This document shows, in pieces, positions 10,741 through 21,700 of a DNA stretch of 64,000 nt; positions within the stretch are counted from its first letter, which is position 1; every line of letters starts with the position of its first letter. A program made the position numbers and the translations under genes. Source of the stretch: Undaria pinnatifida (Eukaryota > Sar > Phaeophyceae > Laminariales > Alariaceae). The stretch is taken from positions 1,614,001 through 1,678,000 of the forward strand of contig JABAKD010000004.1 of the NCBI GenBank assembly GCA_012845835.1, read 5' to 3'. Under the pieces are notes generated by a model. The model was not told the DNA's origin. It saw nothing but the letters and a program-made list of their open reading frames with translations, and searched no databases.

Positions 10741-11451
10741 CCGGCATCTTCTGTGCTTGCTGCTGCTGCTCAAAGGCTTTCCGTTATCCGACCATGGCGA
10801 GTGTGCAAATTTTCTTCGGTCTTTGTATCCATCGAGTGTCCGCGCGGTTGTCTTCGTTCTAGACACCCCAAGTGAGACTAGAAGAGAGACAAACGATGCA
10901 AAGAGCTGATCGAAACGCCAATCCGAATTACCTAGCCCGAAACCATCGTTCAACAGGGACACGACCGATGATAGACAAAGCGCTGCTGATGCACTGCTGT
11001 CCGCTATGCGGAAGGATGGAAGCATGAGAATGGATGGGCGCACCGCCTTATGCAGGGTGATAATATATACCAGGTACCTGGTATAATCAGCGGAGTATTA
11101 TCAAAACTTCGCCCCGTGATTGCACGTTAAGGAAAAATGAGAAAAAAAAAATGAAAAAACGAAAAACAGCCGGTCGCCCCGTTGGTCTAGATTAATACCC
11201 TCTAGGTATGTACCTGGTAGTGGTTATTGTGTTATTTTTCCCCCGAGTGTCACGTACAGATAGTGGTACCAGGTATACACTATTACGAATAGAGTTGGTT
11301 CTGAGGTTTGAATCCCATTAGGTCGGACTTAGACTAGAGCTCGGACTGCTGTTGAGTACGTATATTCGCTCAAGTATGTTCAAATAACAAGGAATCAACT
11401 GCTGAGAGCGCCTACTCGTACTACAGCAGCAGTTGTAACAGCGTGGGCAGG
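10741..11451. other. No supported gene; contains a palindromic ACCAGGTACCTGGT
   Basis: A minus-strand frame at 10738-11043 (101 aa) lacks any motif I recognise and overlaps repeat sequence. The exact 14-bp palindrome ACCAGGTACCTGGT at about 11070-11084 is one of many occurrences of TACCAGGT or its complement in the window. Confidence 0.4.
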
Positions 11452-11600
11452 CGCAATTCGATGCGAGTCGACGAGGCAAGAAAGGGTGGAAGTCTATTCG
11501 CGATAAAGTATGAAGGTATGTATGCACGGTGGTGGGGAGGGGGAAGAAGAGTCTGCTTACAACGAACGTGTGGATCTGAGTTCCTCTGAGCTTTTAGACT
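11452..11600 (+). repeat. Family K repeat, copy 2
   Basis: Contains AATTCGATGCGAGTCGACGA, CGCGATAAAGTATGAAGG and GTGGATCTGAGTT. Diverged relative of the copies at 7650, 14050 and 23350. Confidence 0.5.
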
Positions 11601-12116
11601 ACGCGTCTAAAAACAGGGACAAGAGAAAGACAGAGAAGGAGAAAAGAAAAAGTGCCAAGATAACACATGAAAATCGTACGAAGAAGGGATGGGCCACACA
11701 TACATGGGATGAGCAAACAAAAAATACAAATACGCAAACACGCCGCCGCTAATATTCTTTGCACCCAGCTTTCTGCCCGCTTGCTGTGCAATTTCCATCA
11801 ATCCAGTGCCCCAGAGCAACCCCCCGCCCCCCCTCCGTCCGTCCCGTCCCCGATAGCACAGGGGTGGAGCAAGCGGAGGCGAGTGGGAGGGCTCAGCGCA
11901 AGCACGGGGTTGGAGTTCGCCTGGTTGGGTCGGGTTGGCTTGTGGGCTGGTGACACTACCGTCGTGAATAGAAAGTTTCCACAATGTCCGGATATATAGG
12001 TACATTTCGATAGTGATGTTTATATACACACGGTTTTTATATTTTAGTCAAAAGTGGTACGAACACAGACGTGCCCGAACACATAAACACACTCAACGGT
12101 CTGACAAGTCCCTTAC

Positions 12117-12152
12117 CTTGAAGGAAATCGTGCCAACGCCGGATCCAGCCAT
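12117..12152 (-). CDS. Possible 12-residue first exon (minus strand)
   Basis: On the minus strand an ATG at 12152 opens the short peptide MAGSGVGTISFK and runs straight into a good donor, AAG followed by GTAAGG. The upstream sequence is GC-rich. A start codon joined so closely to a consensus donor is suggestive, but I could not find the following exon between 10.7 and 12.1 kb. Treat as a lead only. Confidence 0.2.
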
Positions 12153-12344
12153 GCTCCCCCTAGAAGTGCGCTGCACCGGTACTAATCCGGTGTGTATGCC
12201 CTCTGCGGGCTCTCGAGCGAAGATGCGCCTCCTCCCTAGGGCACGCTTGGTCTAGCCTCTTGCTTCTTGCGTTGCCTTTTGTGGTTGATGCTCTGCTGTG
12301 TGCTGCTCGTCCAGCAGCGGTGGAATCCGTATAATGCTGGTATG

Positions 12345-12490
12345 TTCAGCCAACAATACCGGCAGTATAAAGGATACACGCACTATTTAGTGCGGCACCA
12401 ATACTGGTACTAGTATTGTCGTGCAAATCGATTTCACCAGTACTATAACGGAAATAGGCACTAATGAGTCCGCACTGTACGGACAACCCC
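12345..12490. repeat. Imperfect inverted repeat with CACTATTTAGTGCGG words
   Basis: A run of self-complementary words (ACGCACTATTTAGTGCG, ACTGGTACTAGTATTG, CCAGTACTATAACGG) resembling the ends of the TA-flanked MITE at 20200-20383 and the repeats at 39176, 40925 and 55138. Probably an old relic of that group. Confidence 0.35.
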
Positions 12491-12499
12491 CCCGAGTGA

Positions 12500-14049
12500 A
12501 ACTCCGATCAAACTCGACCTTCCGAGGTATTCAAAGTTCAACGTCTGAGAAAAAATTGCTTGCACACCCCTCGCGCTCTAGCTAATTATCTCGCGAGCCA
12601 CCGTCGCCCCAAGCAGTGCTCAGAACCAACAAGTGCTGTCCTCGAAATTCTAGGTTCAGGGGTTGGGCAGGGGCTGTGACCAGCCGACTTGCGTGGAGAG
12701 TCCGCACATCGTGGCGGAGGGGGTTTCTATATGAAAAGAGGCATGTTTTGCATCCCCGGATTTTGTTAGACCGTTTTTTTTTCCAAGAAAAAAAACTGCC
12801 GTATCCTGCGTACCCTGTGTATCCTGTTGTGCGTATCGGGTCTTTTCATGATATTTTTTCGGATTTAGTATGCACATGTGCTTGGATCCAACCGGAGAAG
12901 AATCGGGGATGCAGCAGCAGATCCCGTGATGAGTGAGTGCCTGACACCAATAGCATACTTCGCCTATGGACACGAACGAACAAGGGGCATTGAGACACGA
13001 GATAGATAGACCGCAAATTCCTCGGCGACAGCAGACCACGAGGAAACACTATGAGCAGCCTGGAATGTAGGACTTCGGGCAGGAGGTATAGACAGGACTG
13101 GAGTATAACGAAAACAGCAGGTCCTCTCATCTCAAAACAACGACACAGCGGCAGCAGCAGCAGCGGCAGAGAGAGAGGGAGAGATGAGAGGCGGGAGACC
13201 GGGAGGGCCTGAAAGCACACCCCACAACAAACCACAAAAAAAAAGTAAAACTAACGCAGCAGCCACACCAACGCGAAGCAACAAACATCCAAGACTACGA
13301 AGAGGGACCCCGCCCTGGTGAGCACAAAGACACTGCCTGCTTGTTGTATGTATGCAGAGAGCGCGCGTCAGCAGGCGCACCAAGCAAAAAAACGTCAACG
13401 TGTGCGCTCCGTGGTGGGGTGGTATTGATGGCGCGGCTAGCGGGGGATGAGAAGTCTCAGGTGTTACATGGGCAGGCAGCAGGCAGGTCCGATGTATTAT
13501 GGAAGATAGTCGCAGAGCCTCCTGACGAAACCATTACCACCCCATCCATACCACCAGGTACACTCGGTCAGGACCTACAGTGTGAGAGGTGTTGTCGCGT
13601 CAGCTCTGCTGTCAAAGTTGTGTCACCATCAACTGCTGCGCTGCTGCTGCTGCTGGAATACGATGAAGAGATGAATGCCGTGCTTCGGCAGTATAACATG
13701 TAGCACGTCTTGCCAGCTGCAACGTAGTAGTAATGGTTGTGTGTAGCGGTGAAATCCCGGAACAACAGCTCTCCTAAAAACGTATTCGTTGTGGTGATAA
13801 ACCAAACCATCGGTTGGGGAGTCTTCATCGAGGAGTCCTCACTCCTCATGACGAGCCCTCGTTCATCATCGAGCAGCCCTAGTCTATAGTCGAAACGTTT
13901 TTGCAAGTCGATGGCTTTATCGTTTCGGTTTGTCAGACAAAGAGGAAGAAGGAAGCTGCCTTATATATCTCGTCAGCTCGTGTACGAGTCTGTCGATGTT
14001 TTCTCTCGTTTCGCACAATCGATGGTGGAGGGCATAGTCTATAGGTCAG
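12500..14049. other. No supported gene
   Basis: Several open frames of about 100-130 aa exist on both strands (for example 13341-13703 plus and 12656-13039 minus). None shows a domain, a credible exon boundary pair or conserved composition. Short poly-purine and CAG/CTG runs (about 13150 and 13645) are the only structure noted. Confidence 0.4.
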
Positions 14050-14180
14050 TACAATTCGACGCGAGTCGACGAGGGAAGAATATGCTGACTTACTTTTGCG
14101 ATGAAAATGAAGGCACTTACCGTAGTGTGGGGAGGGGGGAGGAGAGAGCCCGCGCTATGTGACCCCAGATCTGAGCTACT
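14050..14180 (+). repeat. Family K repeat, copy 3
   Basis: AATTCGACGCGAGTCGACGA, then GCGATGAAAATGAAGGCACT, then CCAGATCTGAG: the same block order as at 23350-23490. Confidence 0.55.
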
Positions 14181-15420
14181 ACTGGGAGGGGGCGCGAGAG
14201 TAATGCGAGGCTAATAAATGGGATGGAAAAACAAAAAAGATGCACTCTCGAACTGCTTCACAGTACACCTCTACCTCTGGTCTGTGATGCTGTTCTGTTG
14301 CCACGTCCTTCACCCTACCTTTGGGGGGTTATTGTTGCTACTCTGTAAGGGGACGGTCGGAGCAAACCATTATCGAGTCTCGTACAGCAAGCAGTAGTAA
14401 TAGCATACCTGGTACTAAACTGTATGCGCCCGTCAAGAAAAACACAACGTACGTACGTCCTGAACTGAGTTTCACGCAATGTAGATCTAGACTAAAATAT
14501 TATAGGAATATACAATGCACTCCAGCTGTGAGATCGAAGATTTTGTCGAAACGCATCTTTGCAAGCTGCGTGTGATACTCCGTATTATGTATACGAGTCA
14601 ACCTTCAGCATGTGTATGCACTACTACAAGATTACAAGGGGGCTTCCCGGCGGCCTAAGGAGGGCTGCTGCCGAAGCTAAGGCCCGGGGACAACGATGAA
14701 AAAACATAATATATAAAAACATAGTCTAGACTAATAGGTCACTAACCGCAAGACGGCAGTTGACGATGCCAAGGAAGGGTCTGTTCAAAACGTTTGATGA
14801 ATTCCTGACGCACATTATAACTATCCTTAAACTCTAAGATAGATGCAGGAGAGAGGTGCTTTTTTCGCATTGACGAGGCGGTAGGGATGCCCATCAACGA
14901 CGCTGACTAACGTCGATGTCACTCATATACCTGTAAGTAACACCTCCGGAACAGCTCCCTCTGGAAACGATCACCCCAATGGTGATATGATTTACACTGG
15001 GAAAAACTGTTAGATATACCCAAGGAATATGCCCCCATCAACATCTCTGCCGCAAAATACATGAAAAAAATATGCTCCGAGTAAATAATAGCAGGTTACG
15101 ATAAGAAAGCGGGGGGACGTGGTAGATGTTAGAGTTGTAAGCCACATTCATTCACTGAGCTATAATAATAGCAGCGAGCATGCGCCGGGGGGCAATGCTA
15201 GAGATAAACCATTATACCCATTGAATGTCTGTAGCATAGGTACCTGGCACAGCTGGTATGTGCATCTACAGCAGTAGTTTTTTTTTATGAACGAACCTAA
15301 CGGTATGATATGCGAGAGGGGGGTAAGGTTTTTAGTATCCCAACCAATCGGCATGATACCCGAGAAACTCAGTCTGTGCATGACCGTCGTCTTATGGCCA
15401 CAGAGCCTCGCATCCCTATT
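14181..15420. other. No gene or named repeat recognised
   Basis: Nothing here matched another part of the window by eye and no frame looks coding. Only short A-rich runs were noted. Confidence 0.4.
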
Positions 15421-15429
15421 ATGCCGGGA

Positions 15430-15530
15430 CGGAGCACGTCAGGTTTTCATCAACCAGGCAGACATCGCTTGCACCAAGCGCGAAGCGCCGTAAGGTGTTC
15501 GGCGAGTCGCATGAAGGGTGAACTTCATGC
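15430..15530 (-). repeat. Family P repeat, copy 1
   Basis: The reverse complement (CACCCTTCATGCGACTCGCC, then GCGCTTCGCGC, then TGACGTGCTCCGTC) matches about 35395-35500 inside the second ankyrin-gene intron. Confidence 0.55.
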
Positions 15531-15662
15531 TTCCAAGAACCACACTACTAGAGTTCGTAAGAAGGACTTCGGAATATTGCGCCTCATTTCTTGTTTATGG
15601 ATGACAGCGCCAATGGGTTTCTTTGTTTTCTGGTGTGGCCACTCCAGAGACAGCGAGAGGGA

Positions 15663-15816
15663 GCGGGGGGGGGGGGGGAAGCGTACTCATTTGTTGCTTG
15701 CCTTAGCCATTTGACCATACCGTTGACCACGCATTCCTTTCGAGACGGATGGAGCACCGTTCCTACTCCTGACAGAGGCACCTCCAACATTCGGGCGCTT
15801 AGTGCGCCTCTTCCAT
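15663..15816 (+). repeat. Family J repeat, copy 1
   Basis: A poly(G) run followed by TACTCATTTGTTGCTTGCCT, ACGCATTCCTTTCGAGACGG and GGCACCTCCAACATT. Further copies: 26519-26655 (same strand), 31236-31362 and 34300-34425 (opposite strand). All carry a 9-13 nt G or C homopolymer at one end. Confidence 0.65.
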
Positions 15817-16974
15817 ACAATGCATAAAAACTGTCTGCTTATCCTATCCCCCGTCCTGCTTCGCCGTCTACGGCCACCATCTTATCTCCTAGGATAGCGA
15901 TCGTTTTCTCGCTGCTTTCTAGTGTACAAAACTCTTCCATTGTCACATACCAGGTACGTCTAATTTCCTTCGGGGGGGATGAAAACATATCGGTAAAAAA
16001 TAGAATAATAAGAGACACACACACATAACTATGTATGCACGAGGGGAGCGCGGTGGATGTAAGGGCTGTGTGCCCCGGTGGATGTAAGGGCTGTGTGCCC
16101 CGAACACTGAGGGCTATAGTAACAGCGCTTAGCATGCGCGCACGCGGGGGGGGTGAAACTATGCCCGAGCTATAAATATAGCAATTGCGCCTGTGTGTTG
16201 CTTTGCCCACAAAACGAAAAATGCGGTGTAACCTATTGCGGAGATCGGCTGTTAGCAGGATGGATTATCAAACAAAAAAGGGGGCCAAACAGCACCCGTC
16301 TTTGCTTAATACCGTTTGACTCAAGTTTATTTCGTTGGCTGGTCTTACCGCGTGCACCGAGCCTCAATCAAATAATCGAACACACTTGTAGCGCAGGAGA
16401 GCTCGCGCTTGAAATGTGGGGATGCTATTCTGTGTTAGTGTCTGTGATTTCACCCTGTTAACACTATAGATCTCCGTAATATATCGTCAAACGCTTATTT
16501 AACCGGGGTTTTGCCAGAAGCACACTCGCGCAATTTCCTGTGAATCTTTCAGCGATCTAAGCTCTCTCACGGGCGTCGTATTCCCCACTAAAGCCTTCAA
16601 GTGAGATGCCACACCCACAGGCATCCATCCCACCGAGTCATGACATAGTCGGGTCTGTACAGTAGTTGGTTTGGAGAAATCGGATGCACCGCGGCCACGT
16701 AGTGCATGGTTTGCGCCGTTACTACGTATGTATGTAGATTATGCTCCCAGCAATCGCGCCGCCAGCTCAGGCGATTTTCACGGTCACTGTCGCGGTGGTT
16801 ATTAAAATCGCCTAAGATTCGCCGTGTGCTCGTGTATACAGGCTGTATACAGGCAGGGAAGGTATTCCAGGATGGTGGACTATTTTTCGGGGTCTGGGCA
16901 CTGGCTCAGTCAGCATCGATTATACCGTGGGAAAAAACAAACAGAATAGTCTAATGGACTGCAGCAGTATACTG

Positions 16975-17045
16975 GCCGAGCGAAGCGACTAAAGCCGAGC
17001 GAAGCGAGTAACGCCGAGGGAAGTGAGGCGGCCGAGCGTAGGGTA
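16975..17045 (+). repeat. Short tandem repeat GCCGAGCGAAGCGAGTA, about 4 units
   Basis: Four diverged 16-18-bp units (CCGAGCGAAGCGACTAAAGC, CCGAGCGAAGCGAGTAACG, CCGAGGGAAGTGAGGCGG, CCGAGCGTAGGG). The word CGAGCGAAGCGAG also appears near 60620. No gene is seen in the flanking 15820-17300 stretch. Confidence 0.6.
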
Positions 17046-17300
17046 GCCGTTGCTCGACCCAATAGACGCCCCCCGGCTCGTGAGGGGGGTCCGCTGGAGG
17101 CGCCGCCGGAGCCCCCAAGAATTATTATTTTCGCTTCATTGCCCATCGCAGTCGGGGCTCAAAATTGTGTTGGCTGGGGGTGGTTGCGGTCATAGATCTA
17201 CAAAGAAAAAAGTCAAGCAAAAGTTGAGAAAAATGCATGCAACGTGTGGCGATGATGTGACGTTCTTCCTGTTGTTGGTGTTCGCGCCGGCGGATTATTT

Positions 17301-17648
17301 ATTATAAAAATTATTCATTTATTTATTTTTTTCTCACACTTCTACGTTCCAGCTTCAGGACAAGCAGTGGTCACAGGTAGGTGTCGTCCCTTCTCCCCCC
17401 CCGGTTCTTGCCTTCAATTTGTATCGCGCATACAATGTAGGGTTCAGCTATCCCACTGCTCGTCGATTTCTCATCAAGAGTGTTGCTAACTCACGCTCTC
17501 GCGTTTTCCGCAAGTCAATTTGTGCTCAAGAAAAAGTCCCCGCACGAATTTATACGAGTATGCACTCGGGGGGACTCGAACTCACGAAACTGACCAATAC
17601 CAGGCTCGAGGATAACCTGATACGCCACCGGGGCGACCGGATTATAAA
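17301..17648 (-). mobile_element. tRNA-derived SINE, copy 3, with 8-bp target-site duplication
   Basis: The SINE runs about 17309-17640 on the minus strand. The flanks are ATTATAAA at 17301-17308 and 17641-17648, an exact 8-bp duplication. The tail is an interrupted A-rich run (T-rich on the plus strand, 17309-17332) rather than pure poly(A). Head and body match copies 1 and 2. Confidence 0.85.
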
Positions 17649-18059
17649 TCGTTCTGACGTATCATACAGGCTTGTGCACGTTAAAAGAAACAATTTCATT
17701 CCCCGGCGAATGTCCCCACGCCCTTTATTCGATTCAGACCGTGAAATTTTGCACGCGTCTTCTATGTGCCACTGAGAAGAACTCACCTGTCGGGTGTTTT
17801 ATTTTTTTCGTCTGATTTTTCATCAGATAGATAACATTTTTTGGAAAATGTGGCTCGACCTAGGGCGCAGAGTAGCAAGCTCTCGCTAGCAAACAAAACA
17901 CATGAAAGCGCACAGACCAACAACGACACAAAAACAAGACGAAAAACAAAACGAGACATTAAAGCGAAATGGAGCGCTTACTGGTACATACATGCTCAAC
18001 CGGTATCAGGTATGAGGTAATAATCAACGAAGAGAGAAAGATGTCCAAGAACATGGAAG

Positions 18060-18270
18060 ATTTTTTTTTTTTTTTTCCTTCTTTTTTTTCTTCTTTCTTT
18101 TTTTGTTTTTCATCCTTCGGCGGCGAATGGGGTAAAAAAATAAATAAAGCTTTTTAGCTCACCAAACTTACTTGCACGTATTGTCATACGCGTCGTGTGT
18201 CGATTTTAACTCACTCAGTTGCTTTCGCAACCCAACGCTAGCTGGCGCATCCTTCGGATCCCACTCTAGT
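18060..18270 (-). mobile_element. Poly(A)-tailed retroposon family L, copy 1
   Basis: On the minus strand: GATGCGCCAGCTAGCGTTGG, GAAAGCAACTGAGTGAGTTA, ATCGACACACGACGCGTATG and GGTGAGCTAAAAAGCTTTAT, then an A-rich tail (T-rich at 18060-18106). The same order is found on the plus strand at 60207-60362. No tRNA-like head is visible, so it may be the 3' end of a LINE or a different SINE. Confidence 0.65.
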
Positions 18271-18859
18271 GATAGCGTGAGCTGACCTTATCAGTGGTCC
18301 TCGTTACAACCCCGCCAGCGCATGGAAAAAAGTGGAAGGAAGGGAGGAACGCGTGAAAAAACTCAACGGCCGGGGGATGGCGGAGATCTTTTAGCGTACG
18401 AACAGAAACAGACGAAAGGAAGGAACGCGTGTGAAAAGGAGCAAAAGCCAGGCGGGGGGGGGGGTGGCGGAGATCTTTCAGCGAACGAACACAAGAAAAA
18501 ATGCTCACCCCCAAGAAGTTACGAGTGAACAACGAAAGAAAAGAAAGGATGAAGGAAACAGACGAAAACAAAACATAGCATTACGAACAACAAGCAGCTG
18601 AAGGATATGCCGCAACTCCGTATCATATACGACCTGGTACCAAATATCTGCAACGACAAAAATACACGAAAATCTACAAAAAAAATAGGAAAACAACGCC
18701 CAGAGAGGGGGGAAGAGGGGAGTAAGTGAGGTGGGGGGGTGGGGGGTGGAGAAGTACTGCTGTAACCATTCGCCAGCATTGGGTGGGTTTTCGTACTACA
18801 ATGTGGCGTGTTTATTGGACGTACGTCAAATAACAACAACTACTGTCGAATACACTGGC

Positions 18860-18945
18860 CGGGACAATCAGTAGATTAATACTGCCAGTAGATCACTACT
18901 GCCAGTAGATTGCTACTGCCAGTACATACTGCGCCAGTGGCCAGC
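18860..18945. repeat. Hairpin with tandem TACTGCCAGTAGAT
   Basis: Four copies of a ~15-bp unit (TACTGCCAGTAGAT) sit between CACTGGCCGGGAC on the left and CGCCAGTGGCCAG on the right, which are partly complementary. Perhaps a small foldback element. Confidence 0.45.
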
Positions 18946-19471
18946 CCTGCTTTTTTTTATTAATGTTACCTACGCAGCAAATGACTGGAGAGGTGTGTAG
19001 CGCAAAAGCAAAGAAGTATTAACAGAAAACGCTGCGTTGTGCAGTAGTATGGTAGCACAAAATCACGGGGATTTTTTTTTTTTTTCAAAGGTACTCACAC
19101 ATATTATACATTCCAGCAGTAATCATCGCTACAGAAGCAAAAAAAGAAATGCTTGGGCCACAGTATGAGAAAAAGAAAAATCCAACGACCAGCAACCAAC
19201 CTTTATTTTCAAACTTCAGCGACGACACTTGTCGCGGTGCTTACAGGCCACCGAAACTGCTACCGCTTTGCCACACCGTAGTGGGAGACCTAAGATAAGG
19301 TCCCATCGCAGGGTGGCGCGCTTTTCGAATAGACGTGACGCTGTGCAGGTATGTATGGCAGAATTACGAATCTGGTACATAAAAAAAAACGGTGGTGCTA
19401 GAGGTGCTCGCAGGTGGGTTTCTTTTTTGTATGTATTCGGCTACGGCTAAAAGATATGTGTGGGCGCCCGG

Positions 19472-19740
19472 ACGCGTGCTACGATAGAGGTAGTTTTTTT
19501 TTTTCGTCTGAAATAGTTTCTGAATGACAAGCCTCCTTAACCCAAAATCGTCGAAAACTCGCCCGTTCATTTTTGCGTGGTTCTCGTCGTGTACCTAGGC
19601 CATGGAATTGTTCATTCGGCAGCAGCATTTATAGTTCTCCACATCAGCTTTTGGGAGGATCAGGATCATGTCTTGAGCTCCCAAAGTGAGGGGTAGTATT
19701 AAGAAAAAAAGTGGTACAGCGCCTCTATCGTCGCACGCGT
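19472..19740 (+). mobile_element. MITE family A, full-length copy
   Basis: 269 bp with ~20-bp terminal inverted repeats (ACGCGTGCTACGATAGAGGT at the left, GCCTCTATCGTCGCACGCGT at the right). The family interior has fixed landmarks: TTTCTGAATGACGGGG, CTCCTTAACCCAAAATCGTC, CCTAGGCCATGG, TTTTGGGAG and GAGCTCCCAAA. Non-coding. At least a dozen copies and fragments occur in the window, in both orientations. The target-site duplication is not clear. Confidence 0.85.
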
Positions 19741-19843
19741 TAGCGCAAAGCAACACCATGGTGTGTATAACAACAGCTCCGATGGTAGCGGCTGGTGGTA
19801 GGGGCTGGTGTGATGGTACTCCGAGTGGGGGCTGCGTAGTTGT

Positions 19844-20408
19844 GCTATAAGGCTTCGTTTTGGGTATGCTATTGGATAACCTTTTTCAAGTGGTCAAACG
19901 GACTAGTGCCCCACTAATTCCCTAACAAATGGCGTCGTCGGCAGGACCATGTTTTTTCTTTGGGTCGTGGGTTCGAATCCCACCATCCACTATAATGAAC
20001 TTTTTTCAGACTTCCCCATGTCGAACTTGAAAAATACTCTCCCCGGTATACCCAGGGAATGAAACCGCTAGGATATTGACACGTCCGCCCGTATATCCGG
20101 CCGACCTGGCATCCCGCCGTTTCAGGGGGGGAAGAGTGTTATGAGGCCTAGTTCGGGTAATAAGCTCTTGGCTAAGCTCTTGCAAGTGGCCAAACGGACT
20201 ACAGTAGGTGGCCCTATGTAGTGCGGGTACGTGTCACGAAAATTTACCCGCACTATACCGGGCACCCGCACTATATAAAAACCGGCCACTATAGAGGGGT
20301 CTATATTGTGCCAAACGACTTCACCCGCACAATATCGGACACCCGTGCTATATGACCCGCACTATATAGGGCCACCTACTGTAATACTCCACTAATACCT
20401 TAGCAGAA
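19844..20408 (+). repeat. tRNA-related repeat family R, copy 1
   Basis: About 350 bp with a perfect T-arm-like hairpin GTGGGTTCGAATCCCAC at 19967-19983 (5-bp stem, 7-nt TTCGAAT loop). It is followed by a body ending TTTCAGGGGGGGAAGAG and then a repeat of the starting motif (TAAGCTCTTGCAAGTGGCC). The second copy lies at 22960-23332. No full tRNA cloverleaf can be drawn because the D arm and acceptor do not fit, so it is a tRNA-derived repeat and not a tRNA gene. A TA-flanked MITE interrupts its right end. Confidence 0.6.
20200..20383. mobile_element. Tc1/mariner-type MITE with TA duplication
   Basis: TA at 20200-20201 and 20382-20383 flanks a 180-bp element whose ends, starting CAGTAGGTGGCCCTA, are ~27-bp inverted repeats with one mismatch. 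It interrupts family R. At 23312 the uninterrupted sequence CAAACGGACTAATACCCCAC has a single TA where this copy has TA-element-TA. This matches the TA target preference of the Tc1/mariner superfamily. It has no coding capacity. Confidence 0.85.
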
Positions 20409-20755
20409 ACGTGACCCTCATGGGTTCCGGTGTCTTTGGTTGATCTCTCCTCATGGCTCGCTCGATAGACTCAACGCTTTTATGCATTATTTCCCTACAC
20501 ATAAAATACTAAAAGACAGACAGCTGGGCTAAGTAGGGCAGGGCACGGTAGTGCAGGGTAATGCAGGGTAGAGCAAGGGTAGTGAGATGAGGGGCGTCCT
20601 GGTTGTCCCATTATCGTCACCTACACTATCGCCCAGATCTATGACGGCCGTGACGTGAGTGTGACATCTAATATCACGTGGTTTCACCTCAGCTATGACA
20701 TGGTTTCACGTCGAATCTTTAAGCTATCCTTCTGAGGAGAGAACTCCATTACACT
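20409..20755 (+). repeat. Dispersed repeat family H, copy 1
   Basis: About 345 bp collinear with 48150-48487: CCTCATGGGTTCCGGTG, CTCATGGCTCGCT, AAAAGACAGACA, GGGGCGTCCTG, GTGACATCTAAT, CACGTGGTTTCACCTCA and ACATGGTTTCACGTCGAATC. Same orientation in both copies. No reading frame is conserved between copies. Confidence 0.7.
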
Positions 20756-20874
20756 GGCTGACCTCTAACGCCATTAATACTAAGGTTGGAGCGGAGAGGG
20801 CACCGGATAACAAGAAGCCGGCTGACCCTTTATAGCCCCAACATATCTCCGTCCATTAATTTCAACTGATTTGT

Positions 20875-21155
20875 GAAATATTCTACGGTAGCCCCCCCAT
20901 CATTCCTGTAACGGAATCGCACCGGTTTAGAAACCAGCTCCCGCCGGCCGTACCTCCTCAAATACGGTGTCCCGTGCCACCCAGGCGTCATTGTTCGATT
21001 ATGCTGTGCAAACGAGAACATGCACGGAGGGATGTTGCTTGAATAGCACCCTTCTTTGTGTGGAGCAGCCATGATGATGATTGATGATGAAATGTTCGTT
21101 GAAGAAAACCGCTGGTTTGGGGGGGGGGCTATCGTATAATCAGTCTTGTCTCAAA
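20875..21155 (+). repeat. Dispersed repeat family T, copy 1
   Basis: Collinear with about 44868-45152: GGCCGTACCTCCTCAAATAC, GTCATTGTTCGAT, AATGTTCGTTGAAGAAAACC, GCTGGTTTGGGGG and a GGGCTATCGTA block. Both copies hold a poly(G) run of about 9 near the right side. Confidence 0.6.
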
Positions 21156-21361
21156 AACGGGTTTCCAGTTGTTAACGCGTTAACCGCGGTTTTTTGGAAA
21201 CACAGGAGGTGTGTGTGGTCAGTTGGTTTTTTAAAACCAAAAGTAGAGGTCTTTGAGGTCCGGTTAACCGTTTAACCGAGGTATTTTACCTGTTTAAAAC
21301 CGGATAAAAACACCGGTTTAACCGAGGGCGTCCGGACAGACTTTTTTCGACACCTGGCATC

Positions 21362-21700
21362 GAAAATGGTCGGAATGGAAAGCTAACCGGAGCGCTGTGA
21401 TCGCAGGATGATTTGGAAGAAAACAAGTTTGTCTCTTCTCAAATTTTCCATTTTTAGATCACGTGAAGAAAAATGGTCAATGCTGTAATCGCAGGAAGAT
21501 TTAGAAGAAGACTATTGTTTGTTTTTGTCAAACTTTCCTTTTTGAGATCACGTGAAAGTATCCATTCTCTGACCGTTTTTTTCACGCTATATCTAAAAAT
21601 GGAAAAATTGAAGAAAAAAATCCTGCTTTTTAAAATTTCTTCTAAATCGTCCTGCGATCGCAGCGCTCCGGTTAGTTTTTTTCCATTCTGACCATTTTTG
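21362..21700. mobile_element. Foldback element with ~120-bp inverted arms
   Basis: The left arm (AAAATGGTCGGAATGGAAAG, then CTAACCGGAGCGCTGTGATC, then GCAGGATGATTTGGAAGAAA) is repeated inverted at the right end (CCGGTTAGTTTTTTTCCATTC, CTGCGATCGCAGCGCTCCGG). A third, direct partial copy of the GATCGCAGGA module is at about 21487. The transcript would fold into a long hairpin. No coding sequence; flanked by GTTTAACCG-rich repeats (21160-21330). Confidence 0.75.

Noticed and set aside
13341-13703. 120-aa plus-strand protein
   Set aside because: No domain, no splice sites in phase and unremarkable composition; not strong enough to list as a gene.
19925-19990. tRNA gene
   Set aside because: Only a T arm (GTGGGTTCGAATCCCAC) is convincing; no acceptor stem, D arm or anticodon arm can be paired, and the segment is part of a dispersed repeat.
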